NCBI GenBank assembly: GCA_014526335.1
Contig: JACTAT010000047.1
Location: 523,705 to 587,704, forward strand
Origin: Chrysaora quinquecirrha
Lineage: Eukaryota > Cnidaria > Scyphozoa > Semaeostomeae > Pelagiidae
Direction of reading: 5' to 3'
Length of the DNA: 64,000 bases
Shown: positions 43,920-54,517 of the stretch, one piece after another
Numbering within the stretch: the stretch's first letter is position 1
Layout of the letters: each line of letters begins with the position of its first letter
The notes under the pieces: model-generated
The model's input: only the letters and a program-made list of their open reading frames with translations
Databases searched by the model: none
What the model was told of the DNA's origin: nothing
Translations under genes and position numbers: made by a program

Positions 43920-44320
43920 TGCTCATGTTCCTTAGTTTTGTGTTTTTTGTTGCTGTTCAGTCATGCTCCTTTGTCCTACCTTAGCTTGTTCTTTATTACG
44001 GTCATCAGTCCTGTTTCTTAACCTTGTTATTGCTCATGTTCTTTAGTCCTGTTTCTGTGCTATGTTACTCCGTCTTGTTTCTTTTCATGGTCTTCAGTCC
44101 TGTCCCTTGGTCTTGTTACGTAGTCTTGTTCTGATTCATGTTCCTCAGTCCTGTTTCTCGGTCCAGTTCCTTAGTCTTGTTGTTACTTGTGTTCTTCAGT
44201 TCTGTTCCTGTGTCGTATTCCTTAGTCTTGTTTTTATTCATGGTCGTCAGTCCTGTTCGTTAGTATGTTCCTCAGTCTGGTTATTATTCATGTTACTCAG
44301 TCTGGAATTCTATGTGACTA
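43920..44320. repeat. Degenerate agtcctgttccttagt minisatellite in H5
   Basis: cagtcctgtt, ccttagtcttg and ttcatg-type blocks recur every 20-50 bp, an older relative of the array at 48,480-49,580. Confidence 0.65.
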
Positions 44321-44897
44321 TCCATAGAGTTATAAAAATTGTATTTAAATTCAACTTGTATTTAATTTCAACATTGCTTGGATTTAATTTGTTAAGATTT
44401 ATGTTAAACTTGAAAAGAATAATGCTACATTTAAACAGAATTTGATTTAAAATTTAATTCAAAGTGAAAAGGCGGAAGTTGCTGTCACTACATGTTTTGC
44501 GGAAGTCATGTCAGTGATCACGCACGCACAACAGGACCAACAGCAAACAGCGAGGACAGCGAGGGGAAGATGTTTTTGAGAGCGAAAATTCGCTGATGAA
44601 TTCTTAATGTTTTGAATCATTTCAAAAGGAAATCGTCCGGTCTGCCCAGAATATGTAAATCCACAAGGAATCCCAGGGTAAGTTTTGTTAACAGAGCTTG
44701 GCGATTTAAAAACAAAGGCGCCAATTCGCCTCGACGTCTTACGACGAAAACCCATGCTGTGAATACAATTGTGAAATTGTTCGAAACCTCGTGTTACGAA
44801 AGTCAAAACGGAGACCACCGCCTCATGAGGACCACTGCCCCTATGAACTCCAGCAATAACAGCTTTCACCTAAAAGGCACTGTGCATTGAGGTGGAT

Positions 44898-45180
44898 ATA
44901 TTTGATGTTAATCTATATCTTGATGTTAATCTTAATGTTAGTCTAGTCTTAATATTAGTCTTCAACTTAAATGGAATCTTAATCTTAACTTCTACCTGAA
45001 TTGGAATCTTAACCTTAATGTTAATCTATGTGTTAATCTTAATATTAATCTATATCTGAATCTGAATCTGAATGTTAATTGTAATCTTAATCTTAATCTT
45101 AATCTTAATTTTAAGCTTAATCTTAGTCTTGGTTAATCTTGAAGTCTATCTTAATATTATTGTTAGTCTTTGTTAGAGTT
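44898..45180. repeat. TTAATC/TGAATC-type repeats, H5
   Basis: A hexamer-like array (ttaatc, ttaatg, tgaatc). Equivalent arrays lie at 46,350-46,625 (H4) and 52,095-52,385 (H1). Confidence 0.8.
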
Positions 45181-45954
45181 GGTCTAAGTATCAGTCGTTT
45201 ATTTTTGATCTTAAACTTAAAGTTCATTTTCAAATCAGTCTTACTGTGATCCTTTATGTTAATCTTGATGAAAATCGGAAATAATGTGGAAACTTAACAT
45301 TAATGTGAAGGTTGTTCTTAATCCCCACATGCAATAATGTGAATGTCAAAGTTTATCATCATGTTAATTCATCTTCATACTCTTAGGTACCAAATAAACG
45401 TCTCCCCGTTTATTAATTTTGAGTTTTTCCCCCACCCCTCGGGCCTTGTTAGGACCCCCATTTATTAAATTTTTGAGAAATTTCCCACCCCCCGTTTATT
45501 TGGACCACCCATTTATTTGGTACCTAAGAGTATTTGCCTTAATGTTAATATAAGTAAGAATGACCCCCTTAATTTTAACCCCCGTATATTATACTTAATG
45601 GTATTGGCCTTAATGTTAATATTAGTGAAAGTGAAATTAATCTTTAATTTAAAATAAATTTTAATATTATCCTTTAATTCTGTTAAACAGAAATCTTCAG
45701 CTAAGATTGCAATAAAACTTTTAATTAAAATGAAAGATGAAATTAAAATTGATAGGTATAAAAAGCAAATGAAAATGAAAGTTAGTTTCAAGAGATAAAT
45801 TAGAAATAAATTTATAATGCAAAAGATATGAGAGAAAATAGATCTAAATATTTGAGTCATTCGAAAAAGCCTTCTAGTTTGGTCGAAGTGACTTTAAGAC
45901 ATTGAAAAGAATTGTTAACTATTTGAACCACAAAAACAAAAACACCAAAAATTT

Positions 45955-46026
45955 GCCCTTGAGGGGATTTGAACTCCAGCCATTCCGGGTAGCAGGCGAG
46001 CATTTAACCACTGGGCTACACAGCCG
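45955..46026 (-). other. tRNA-like segment in H5
   Basis: The minus strand reads ggctgtgtagcccagtgg (A-box-like) and, 35 nt later, ggagttcaaatcc (B box). Acceptor arms do not pair, so it is a tRNA-derived pseudogene and not a tRNA gene. Same class as 47,697-47,772 and 53,105-53,185. Confidence 0.65.
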
Positions 46027-46349
46027 ACTGCTTGGCTGACGATAATCTCCTAGTGGTTCTTGAATTCATGCAAGGAACAACAAAACACGTTAAAAAATTA
46101 TGTCTAACGAACTTAAAAATTACACCAAAAGCAAATTTTAGTTACCAGACGTCTCCTCGGCCTTTTGAAAACATTTCCAACACGAAAATAACAGAAATAA
46201 ACAAATTCGAAAGGAAAAGATTTCCCATTTTAGTATATAGGACTAGCCCTTGCCCGTGTAAGACCACCGCCTCATGAGGACCACCGCCTCTGATGAACTC
46301 CGCCAATAAGAGCTTCGACCTAAAAGACACTGTGCATTGAGGTGGCTAT

Positions 46350-46625
46350 ATTTTCTGTTAATCAAAATCTTGATCTCAATCTTAATGTTAGTCTAGTCTT
46401 AATCTTAGTCTTCAAGTTAAATGGAATCTTAATCTTAACTTCTACCTGAATTGGAATGTTAACCTTAATGTTAATCTAAATGTTAATCTTAATCTTAATC
46501 TTAATCTGAATCTGTATCTGAATCTAAATCTGAATCTAAATCTGAATCTTAATTCTAACCTTAATCTTAAGGTTAATCTTAATCTTAGTCTTAGTTAATC
46601 TTGAACTCCATCTTAATATTAGTCT
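46350..46625. repeat. TTAATC/TGAATC-type repeats, H4
   Basis: Closely matches 52,095-52,385 in H1, unit for unit. Confidence 0.8.
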
Positions 46626-47696
46626 TAGTCTTTGTTAGTCTTGGTCTAAGTATCAGTATTTCATTTTGAAATTAAACTTAAAGTTCATTTTGAAATGAGT
46701 CTTTATCTGAACCTTGATGTTAATCTTGATGTAAATCTGAAATAACGTTGAAACTTGAACTTAATGTTTAGGTTGTTCTTTATCGCCACATGCAATAATG
46801 CCAATGTCAAACTTTATCATCATCTTAATTCATCTTCATACTCTTAGATGCCAAATAAACGTCCTCCGGTTTATTAATTTTGAGTTTTCCCCACCCACAG
46901 GGCCTTAGTAGGACCCCCCTATTTATTAATTTTTGAAGAAACAATTTCACTTGTGATAGGATGAAACTACGTTTATTAATTGCCGACATTGATTTGGACC
47001 CCCGTTGGTATACCTAATGGTATTGGCCTTAATGTAAATATTAATAAAATTGAAATTTAATATAATTTATAATTTAAAATAATTTAATATAATTCTAAAT
47101 TCTTCAGCTACAATAAAACGTTAAATTAAATGAAAGATGAAATGAAAATGAAAATAAAATCCAAATTAACATGAAAGTTAGTGTCAGTGTTGAGAGATAA
47201 ATTGAAAATAAATTTATAATTGAAAAGATATGAGTAAAAATAGATCTAAAGATTTGAGTCATTCCAAAAAGCCTTCTTGTTTTGTCAAAGTGACTTTTTG
47301 TTATTAGAAAAATTGTAAAATATTTAAATCACAAAAACAAAAACACCAAAAAATTGCCCTTGAGGGGACTGCCATATTTCTTAGTAGAGGATAATCTCCA
47401 GGTGGTCCTAATATTCATAGAAGGAACAACAAAACACGTTAAAAATAATGTCAAAACAAACTAAAAATTATACCCAAAGCAAATTTTAGTTCCCAGACAT
47501 CTCCTCGGACTTTTGAAAACATTTCCAACACAAAACGACAGAAATAAATTGAAAGTAAATTTATAATTGAAAAGATATGAGTAAAAATAGATCTAAAGAT
47601 TTCAGTCATTCCAAAAGCCTTCTTGTTGTGTCAAAGTGACATTTAGATATTAAAAAATTGTAAAATATTTAGATCGCAAAAACAAAACACCAAAAA

Positions 47697-47772
47697 TTTT
47701 GCCCTGGAGGGACTTGAACTCCGGTCTCCCGGTTAGCAAGCGAGCATTTAACCACTCGGCTACACAGCCGTT
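47697..47772 (-). other. tRNA-like segment 2 in H4
   Basis: Minus strand: ggctgtgtagccgagtggtt (A box) and ggagttcaagtcc (B box) with a tgctaac loop region between. Acceptor pairing is poor. Body aaaatttttggtgttttg follows, as in H1 and H5. Confidence 0.65.
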
Positions 47773-47965
47773 TGCTTAGTGTGCAACAATCTCCTAGTGG
47801 TCCTAATATTCATGGAAGGAAAAACAAAACACGATAAAAATTATGTCTAACGAACTTAAAAATTAAACCAAAAGCAAATTTTAGTTACCAGACGACTCCT
47901 CGGCCTTTTGAAAACATTTCCAACACGAAAATAAGAGAAATAAAAAATTCGAGAGAAAAGACTTT

Positions 47966-48052
47966 CCCTTGAGGGGAGTCGAACTCCCAACTCTGCATCT
48001 CAGCTCACGAGACATGCCGCCTTGCCGGCCGTGCTACCGTGCCTTGTTGCGA
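47966..48052 (-). other. Leucine-tRNA-like segment in H4
   Basis: Minus strand: ggtagcacggccggcaaggc, an anticodon-like stem tctc/gaga around gtgagct, a variable arm, and ggagttcgactcc. The ~85-nt length with a long variable arm recalls class II tRNAs (anticodon position reads GAG). The acceptor stem does not pair. Homologue at 53,385-53,465. Confidence 0.6.
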
Positions 48053-48061
48053 TTCAGTGAT

Positions 48062-48290
48062 AATCCTCCTACAGAAAACAATCGGACAATGGTTAAAACA
48101 GGCACCAATGACGCACTTCAAAGAAGGGTTAGCCCCAGTTACCCCAGAAGCGAGAGAAGTTTGCAAAAACGAAAGGGTGATGACACGCCTACCCCACGGT
48201 CGGCAGAGCAGCGAAAAAGTCGGAAAAGCGTACCACTTACGACTTGGGAGGAGGACGGTCGAAAAATCGGTTTCCATGGAAATTACCATT
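48062..48290 (-). other. GC-rich core of H4
   Basis: Homologous to cores in H1, H2 and H3. In Helitron sense the minus-strand frame includes SGVTGANPSLKCVIGAC. Compared with H3, one base is missing in a run of a on the plus strand. Confidence 0.6.
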
Positions 48291-48479
48291 TTAATATAGA
48301 GAGACTAGCTCATGCCCGTCTCTGACCACCGCCTCATAGAACCACCGCCACGTAGAACCACCGCCTCAAGGACCTCTGCCTCAAGGACCTCTGCCTTAAG
48401 AACCTGCGCTTGAACAAACTTTGCTTCTCGACTTAGCTCCTAGTTTCTAATATTGAGTATTTTTCCTTGGTCATAGTCC

Positions 48480-49580
48480 AGGGTCCCTTTTCCTAGTGTC
48501 AATCACAGTTCTGTTCCTCTGTTTTAGTCCAAGGTCCTTAGTCCGCAATGATGTTCCTAGTTTCAAATTAGTTAGTGTACAGCAGTTCTCTTTGTCTATG
48601 GTCTGTTCCGTCAATAGTCCTGAAATAATTGATGGTCTTCTGTCCCGTTCCTTGGTCCTGTTCGTCAGTCTTGATATTGTTCAGATTTTCTATCCCATTC
48701 CTTGGTCCTGTTCCTCAGACTTGTTACTGTTCATGTTCCTTAGTCCTGAAATTATTCATGGGGTCCTGTCCCATTTCTTTGTCCTGTGTCTTATTCCTAA
48801 ATCTATTGAAGATCTTCACCCCTTAGTCTAGTTCGTAAACTTTGTTATTTTTCACATTACTTAGTCCTGATATTATTCATGGTCTTCAGTCCCATTCCTT
48901 AGTCCTGTTCCTCAGTCCTGAAATTACTCAGTGTCTTGAGTCCCATTCCTTAGTCCTGTTCCTTAGTTCTGAAATGAGTCACAGTTTTCAGACTCATTCC
49001 TTATTCCTGTTTCTCAGTCCTGAAATTATTCATGGTCTTCAGTCCCATTCCTTAATCCTGTTCCTCAGTCCTGAAATTACTCACGTTCTTCAGTCCTGTT
49101 CCTAATTCCTGTTTCTCAGTCCTGAAATTATTCATGGTCTTCAGTTCCATTCCTTAGTTCCTGTTCCTCAGTCCTGTAATTACTCATGGCCTTCAGTCCT
49201 GTTCCTAATTCCTGTTCCTCAGTCCTGAAATTACTCATGGTCTTCAGTCCCATTCCTTAGTCCTGTTCCTCAGTCCTGAAATTACTCATGGTCTTCAGTC
49301 CCATTCTTAAGTCCTGTTCCTCAGTCCTGAAATGTCTCATGGTCTTCAGACGCATTCCTTATTCCTGTTTCTCAGTCCTGAAATTATTCATGGTCTTCTG
49401 TTCCATTCTTTAGTCCTGTCCGTCCTAAAATTACTCATGGTCTTCGGTCCCATTCCAAGTCCTGTTCCTCAGTCCTGAAATTATTCGTGGCCTTCAGTCC
49501 CATACTGTGGTCCCATTCCTCAGTCTTGTTATTATTCATTCTCTGCAGTTCTGTTCCACATCGTTTTCCTTAGCCAAGTT
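48480..49580. repeat. 51-bp minisatellite in H3
   Basis: About 20 degenerate copies built from agtcctgaaatta, ctcatggtcttc, agtcccattcc and ttagtcctgttcctc, unit ~51 bp. Since 51 is divisible by three, an open frame with a 17-residue repeat (LSPEIIHGLQSHSLVLF type) runs across part of it, 48,842-49,105. This is likely an accident of unit length. Confidence 0.85.
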
Positions 49581-50177
49581 CGTTTGTCAAGTTTTTATGT
49601 TGCGAAGAAAATGTTACCTTTCTAGCTGTCCTTGGCTTGTTTCCTTCCGTTGAAAGGTCCCCAAAGATCATGATAGAAAACGTAGCAATATAATAAATTG
49701 AGCGCATTCTCCGTCTGATCGTGGAGAACTCGGGTTTACTGCAGGATCCTCTTTCTTGGTCTTGCTGTAGTTTATCTTGCTCAGTCCTGTATAGTCAGAT
49801 ACTGCTATCAAGGCAGCTTCAACTTCGTGATTGCATTTGGAAAGTGCTTTCAAATGCACTCTTCAAAAACCCTTTTAAAAAGTATTTTGTTTGTTTTCTT
49901 TGAATGAAATGCACTTCTGAATAAGCTTTTGAAATGCGGTAATGGCATTTTGTTTCCATTGAAAGGGTTGAAAGCATTTGTGACAACGGGATTCAAGCCG
50001 GTTGACTGAATATTCACGTAAACATGGACTTTGTTTGAGGAACTTTGATTGAATAATATTAATACCAAACGAATTTTAAAATTATTCCGAAGCAAGTTTT
50101 AGTGATCGAGAAGTCTCCCGGTCCTCCGCAAAGCATTTTCAACAGGAAAATCACAGAAATAAAAAATTCTGATCCTC
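49581..50177. other. Non-repetitive spacer inside H3
   Basis: No gene. Contains the conserved Helitron body block (cctccgcaaagcattttcaac) at ~50,125-50,150. Confidence 0.45.
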
Positions 50178-50262
50178 TCGTGAGGGGAATCGATCTCCTG
50201 CCTCCCACAACCCGCATCACGAAACAGGAGCCTTTACCAACAGAGCTATTTTCACGGGTTTC
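50178..50262 (-). other. tRNA-like segment in H3
   Basis: Minus strand: aatagctctgttggtaaag (A-box-like) and ggagatcgattcc (B-box-like). The head differs from those in H1/H4, so it was acquired or diverged separately. Acceptor arms do not pair. Confidence 0.5.
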
Positions 50263-50274
50263 AGATTTCGATAA

Positions 50275-50500
50275 TCCCTTTAGGAAAACAATCGGGCGAT
50301 TGTTCAAACAGGCACCAATGACGCACTTCAAAGAAGGGTTAGCCCCAATTACCCCAGAAGCGAGAGAAGTTTGCAAAAAACGAAAGGGTGATGACACGCC
50401 TACCCCACGGTCGGCCGGGCGGCGAAAAAGTCGGAAAAGCGTACCACCAACAACGTCGGAGGAGTGACTGTTACAAAATCGGTTTCCATGGACAACTACC
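50275..50500 (-). other. GC-rich core of H3
   Basis: Aligned without gaps over 159 bp (50,309-50,467) with the H2 core at 51,786-51,944. Both strands are open. The plus-strand frame ends TSEE-stop in both copies; the minus-strand frame has SGVIGANP in both. Confidence 0.65.
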
Positions 50501-50516
50501 ATTTTAGTATAGTAGA

Positions 50517-51996
50517 CTAGCTCCTTGCCCGTCTAAGACCACCGCCTCATGAGGACCACCGCCTCCCTCTCTGCGTTTGAATGGGCTTTGTTAACCATGA
50601 AAACATGAAATGCACTTTCATGTTTTCAATAACCTTTTGAAATAAGGTAATGGCATATCCTAGAGAAGTATTTGGACAAAACATATCTCACAAGAATGAG
50701 CATGAATACATTAAAAAACCTTGTTATGTCTGTAAATGTCTTTATTTGTTCGATCTCAATGCGGAGGGGTGATTCAGTCCTTGGAAATCTCGTACACTTT
50801 AGCTGGAAATACGATTGTTTTCATGAAAATCCTTGAGAAATCATTTTGTTTTCATACAAATCTCCTACACGTTTTTGGGGAGTGAAAAGCCCCTCGCTCA
50901 ACGCGATGATAGCACGATGAGAGAATGCTATGCTGCTAAAATTGTGATCCCTACACACAGAAACTCGAACTTGTATTGAACTTGAAAACGGCTCAATTTG
51001 AATACCAAAAAATTGTCATGTTAGGTCATTGAAATTTTGAAATGAAATTTAGGGCTCCAGCGCCGTAAAAAGCAAACTTCTAAAGCACCCTTTTAGTTGC
51101 ATTAAATATTTCGGAAATGTATTATTGATTCTGATGATTCTTAACATTGATACGACTTTCGCCTTATAAACTTAGTGAGGTAAAAATCGAAAAGACTTCC
51201 ATAAAAAAGAAACTATAGTTGCCTCGGGAAGAGGAGAAAGACCCCTAGGCACTGAGAAATTGAAGCTGGTATTGAGCTTGAAAACGGTACAATTTAAATA
51301 CCAAAAAAAACATACCATTTTCATGTTTGTTCATTGAAATCCAGAAACTAAATTATATCTCCAGCACGGTATAAAGCAAACTTCCAAAGCATCCTTGTAT
51401 TTGCATTAGAAAATTCGGAAAACCGAGAACGAAACCCGTCAAAACAAAACTATATTTTCCTCTTAGGCGGAAGTCGTGCCAAGGGTCGCAGTCACGCACA
51501 GTAGGCTTGCTTTGTTTCACAAAGTTTAATCGAGCTGTCAACAAACCAAAGAATCAAGCAGTGAAAAGAAACACAAAGAAATTAGCTTCGCCCAGCAGCA
51601 CAGAAAACCAAAACACGGTTATTTCAGCTCGAAAACAGTTAAATTAATTCCAATTTTTAATCATTTCGTAAGAAAACGGTGTTCCCAAACGAAAACACGA
51701 AAATTCGAAACGATTTTCGGCGCGAGTTTAGTTGAAAACTGCAAGTAAAATTTCGGCCTGCCGGGCGATTGTTGTTCAATTTCGACTGGCGCCAGTGACG
51801 CAGATGAAAGGAGGGTTAGCCCCAATTACCCCCGAAACGACGGCAGGTTTGGGAGAAACGAAGGGCGATGGCTCGCCTACCCCACGGGCGGCAGAGCAGA
51901 GAGCAAGAGGGAAAGGCGTAGGACGTGCGACGTCGGAGGAGTGACTGTGACAAAATCGGTTAAAATGACCACTCCTATTTTAGTATAGTAGAGAGA
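50517..51996 (-). mobile_element. Helitron-like unit H2
   Basis: Minus strand: 5' TCTCTCTACTATACTAAAATAGG from 51,996; 3' ..gacgggcaaggagCTAG ending 50,517. Has the GC core (51,960-51,765) but no tRNA-like segment. The remaining ~1.2 kb is AT-rich with two partly similar blocks (gaacttgaaaacgg..caatttgaataccaaaa near 50,967-51,010 and 51,273-51,310). The 3' end has cctcatgagg. Confidence 0.75.
51765..51960 (-). other. GC-rich core of H2
   Basis: See H3 core. It differs at many positions from H3 yet keeps length and both reading frames. Confidence 0.65.
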
Positions 51997-52094
51997 CTAG
52001 CTCTTGCCCGTGTAAGACCACCGCCTCATGAGGACCACCGCCTCTGATGAACTCCGCCAATAAGAGCTTCGACCTAAAAGACACTGTGCATTGA

Positions 52095-52385
52095 GGTGGC
52101 TATATTTTCTGTTAATCAAAATCTTGATCTCAATCTTAATGTTAGTCTAGTCTTAATATTAGTCTTCAAGTTAAATGGAATCTTAATCTTAACTTCTACC
52201 TGAATTGGAATGCTAACCTTAATGTTAATCTAAATGTTAATCTTAATCTTAATCTTAATCTTAATCTGTATCTGAATATAAATCTGAATCTAAATCTGAA
52301 TCTTAATTCTAACCTTAATCTTAAGGTTAATCTTAATCTTAGTCTTAGTTATTCTTGAACTCCATCTTAATATTAGTCTTAGTCT
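52095..52385. repeat. TTAATC/TGAATC-type repeats, H1
   Basis: Nearly identical in unit order to the array in H4. Confidence 0.8.
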
Positions 52386-53104
52386 TTGTTAGTCTTGGTC
52401 TAAGTATCAGTATTTCATTTTTGAAATTAAACTTAAAGTTCATTTTGAAATGAGTCTTTATCTGAACCTTGATGTTAATCTTGATGTAAATCTGAAATAT
52501 AGTTGAAACTTGAACTTAATGTTTAGGTTGTTCTTTATCGCCAAATGCAATAATGCCAATGTCAAACTTTATCATCATCTTAATTCATCTTCATACTCTT
52601 AGATGCCAAATAAACATCCTCCGGTTTATTAATTTTGAGTTTTTCCCCCACCCACAGGGCCTTAGTAGGACCCCACCCCCTATTTATAAATTTTTGAAGA
52701 AACAATTTCACTTGTGATAGGATGAAACTACGTTTATTAATTGCCGACATTGATTTGGACCCCCCGTTGGTATACCTAATGGTATTGGCCTTAATGTAAA
52801 TATTAATGAAATTGAAATTAACTTTAATTTAAAATAAATTTAATATAATTCTAAATTCTTCAGCTACAATAAAACTTTAAATTAAATGAAAGATGAAATT
52901 AAAATGGAAATAAAATCCAAATGAACATGAAAGTTAGTGTCAGTGTTGGGAGATAAATTGAAAATAAATTTATAATTGAAAAGATTTGAGTAAACATAGA
53001 TCTAAAGATTTGGGTCATTCCAAAAAGCCTTCTTGTTTTGTCAAAGTGACTTTTAGTTATTAAAAAAAATTGTAAAATATTCAAATCGCAAAAACAAAAA
53101 CACT

Positions 53105-53185
53105 GAAAATTTGCCCTTGAGAGGACTTGAACTCCTGTCTTTCCGGGTACCGAGCGAGCGTTTAACCACTCGGCTACACAGCCGT
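53105..53185 (-). other. tRNA-like segment 2 in H1
   Basis: Minus strand: ggctgtgtagccgagtgg and ggagttcaagtcc with A/B-box spacing as in H4 and H5. Confidence 0.65.
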
Positions 53186-53384
53186 TTACTTGGTGGGCGA
53201 CAATCTCCTAGTGGTTCTTGAATTCATGCAAGGGAACAACAAAACACGTTAAAAAAAATATGTCTAACGAACTTAAAAATCACAGCAAAAGCAAATTTTA
53301 GTTACCAGACGTCTCCTCAGCCTTTTGAAAACATTTCCAACACGAAAATAACAGAAATAAAAAAATTCGAAAGGAAAAGATTCG

Positions 53385-53465
53385 CCCTAAGAGTCGAACT
53401 CCCAACTCTGCATCTCAGCTCACGAGACACGCCTCTTTACCGACCGTGCTACAGTGACTTGTTGC
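53385..53465 (-). other. Leucine-tRNA-like segment in H1
   Basis: Minus strand: tgtagcacggtcggtaaag, the tctcgtgagctgaga stem-loop and ggagttcgactc. Same class as 47,966-48,052. Confidence 0.6.
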
Positions 53466-53719
53466 GTTGCAGTGATAATCCTCCTACAGAAAACAATCGG
53501 GCGAAGGTTAAAACAGGCACCAATGACGCACTTCAAAGAAGGGTTAGCCCCAGTTACCCCAGAGAATTTAGCAAAGACAGAAAAACGAAGGAAACTTGGC
53601 TCGCCTACCCCACGGGCGGCAGAATCGTGAGAAAATCGCGTCTCGGAACCTCGCACGGCCTTCCCGGACGGACTATTAAAAATTTTCGCTAATCCGATTC
53701 CTATTTTAGTATAGAGAGA

Positions 53720-54431
53720 TTTTTTTCGTTTGTTCATCATTAACATCATTATAAACATTTGGCACTATTTCTATACCGGAAGGCTGCCAGTTCACATTTT
53801 TAAATATACAAAAGGAAACACAAAAAAGAGCTATACTTTAGTCAACTGGCTTTTTTTGTTATTCGATGCAAAACAATGCAATTTGCACATAAGAATGGGA
53901 AGTTTTGCAAGTGGGAAAACAATGAAAATCTCATTCAGACTCTTGCACAGCAAAACTGCAGCAATTACGAGCAAATTTATAGATACTGTTTAACCTTAAC
54001 TTCGAGTAATTTAAATTACTCGAAACCCCTTGCTTTTGTATTTATCTCTCTCACCTGGAATATTCCATGAAAGCCTACTTTGTTTTTAAGTGAAGGAAGA
54101 ACTGTAAGCCTTCGGCGAAAAGATTGCATGAGCACAACTTTACAAGAACGTCGCTTGAAAGTAATTCTTGGCATTAAAAAATACTCCTCAAACAACCAGC
54201 AATCTCCTGAAAAAATTGGTCTAATTTTTCCAAAGCATTGCCCTCAAGTTCTCCAAATTTTTCCATTGAAAAGTACATTATTTTCAATTTTCCAAGTCCA
54301 ACGAAAGTAAAATGTTAAAGTTATTTTGCGCCGTGTAAAATTCATTCAAGGAGTCACACACTCGGCCAAGCTCGCTGGCTTGCATAATTATTAATTATTC
54401 ACTGCATAAATTATCATAATCACCCACGTAT
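53720..54431. other. Non-coding spacer with a perfect 24-bp palindrome
   Basis: No gene recognised. 54,001-54,024 is a perfect palindrome (ttcgagtaattt and its mirror). Confidence 0.5.
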
Positions 54432-54510
54432 CGTGGGGTAGGTACCAGGGGTATTCATAGCTCGCCTGAATAGCCCTGGGAATGAGGTTGGGTGGGAAGC
54501 GGGTTCGCGC
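54432..54510 (+). repeat. Dispersed repeat (ggtaccaggggtatt), copy
   Basis: Matches the reverse complement of 36,835-36,940, sharing gtaggtaccaggggtatt, aatagccctggga and gaggttg, then gggtgggaagc-like sequence. Confidence 0.7.
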
Positions 54511-54517
54511 ATAGACG

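Larger units (their letters stand above)
43860..46242 (-). mobile_element. Helitron-like unit H5 (3' end not resolved)
   Basis: The 5' end on the minus strand is TCCTATATACTAAAATGGG starting at 46,242, directly following the CTAG of H4 (46,246-46,243). It lacks the GC core seen in H1-H4, but has the same body (ttatttctgttattttcgtgttggaaatg), the tRNA-like segment at 45,955-46,026, TTAATC-type repeats (44,898-45,180) and the cctcatgagg palindrome at ~44,820. The 3' CTAG was not found; the unit grades into agtcctgtt-type minisatellite (43,920-44,320) and a TIR element. The interval 45,390-45,535 has two gtttatttgg.acctaagagta-like inverted pieces. Confidence 0.6.
46243..48304 (-). mobile_element. 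Helitron-like unit H4
   Basis: Minus strand: 5' TCTCTCTATATTAAAATGG from 48,304; 3' ..acgggcaagggCTAG ending 46,243. Order inside: GC core (48,290-48,062), leucine-tRNA-like segment (48,052-47,966), body, second tRNA-like segment (47,772-47,697), a truncated copy of it (47,385-47,350), AT-rich part, TTAATC-type repeats (46,625-46,350) and the cctcatgagg palindrome near the 3' end. No Rep/helicase, so non-autonomous. Its 3' 1.1 kb is almost identical to that of H1. Confidence 0.75.
48305..50516 (-). mobile_element. Helitron-like unit H3
   Basis: Minus strand: 5' TCTACTATACTAAAATGG from 50,516; 3' ..gacgggcatgagCTAG ending 48,305. Contains the GC core (50,500-50,275), a different tRNA-like segment (50,262-50,178), an 800-bp spacer and the 51-bp minisatellite (49,580-48,480). 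Near the 3' end, ccaccgcctca units repeat. Confidence 0.75.
51997..53719 (-). mobile_element. Helitron-like unit H1 (5' end of the array)
   Basis: Minus strand: 5' TCTCTCTATACTAAAATAGG from 53,719, preceded by a run of A, as expected for Helitron insertion between A and T. 3' ..acgggcaagagCTAG ends at 51,997. Order: core (53,710-53,475), leucine-tRNA-like segment (53,465-53,385), body, second tRNA-like segment (53,185-53,105), AT-rich part, TTAATC-type repeats, cctcatgagg palindrome. The canonical GC hairpin close to the 3' end is not obvious, which is the main weakness of the call. Confidence 0.75.

Noticed and set aside
45955..53465. Functional tRNA genes
   Set aside because: A and B boxes are present but acceptor stems do not pair and the segments sit at fixed places in repeated elements.
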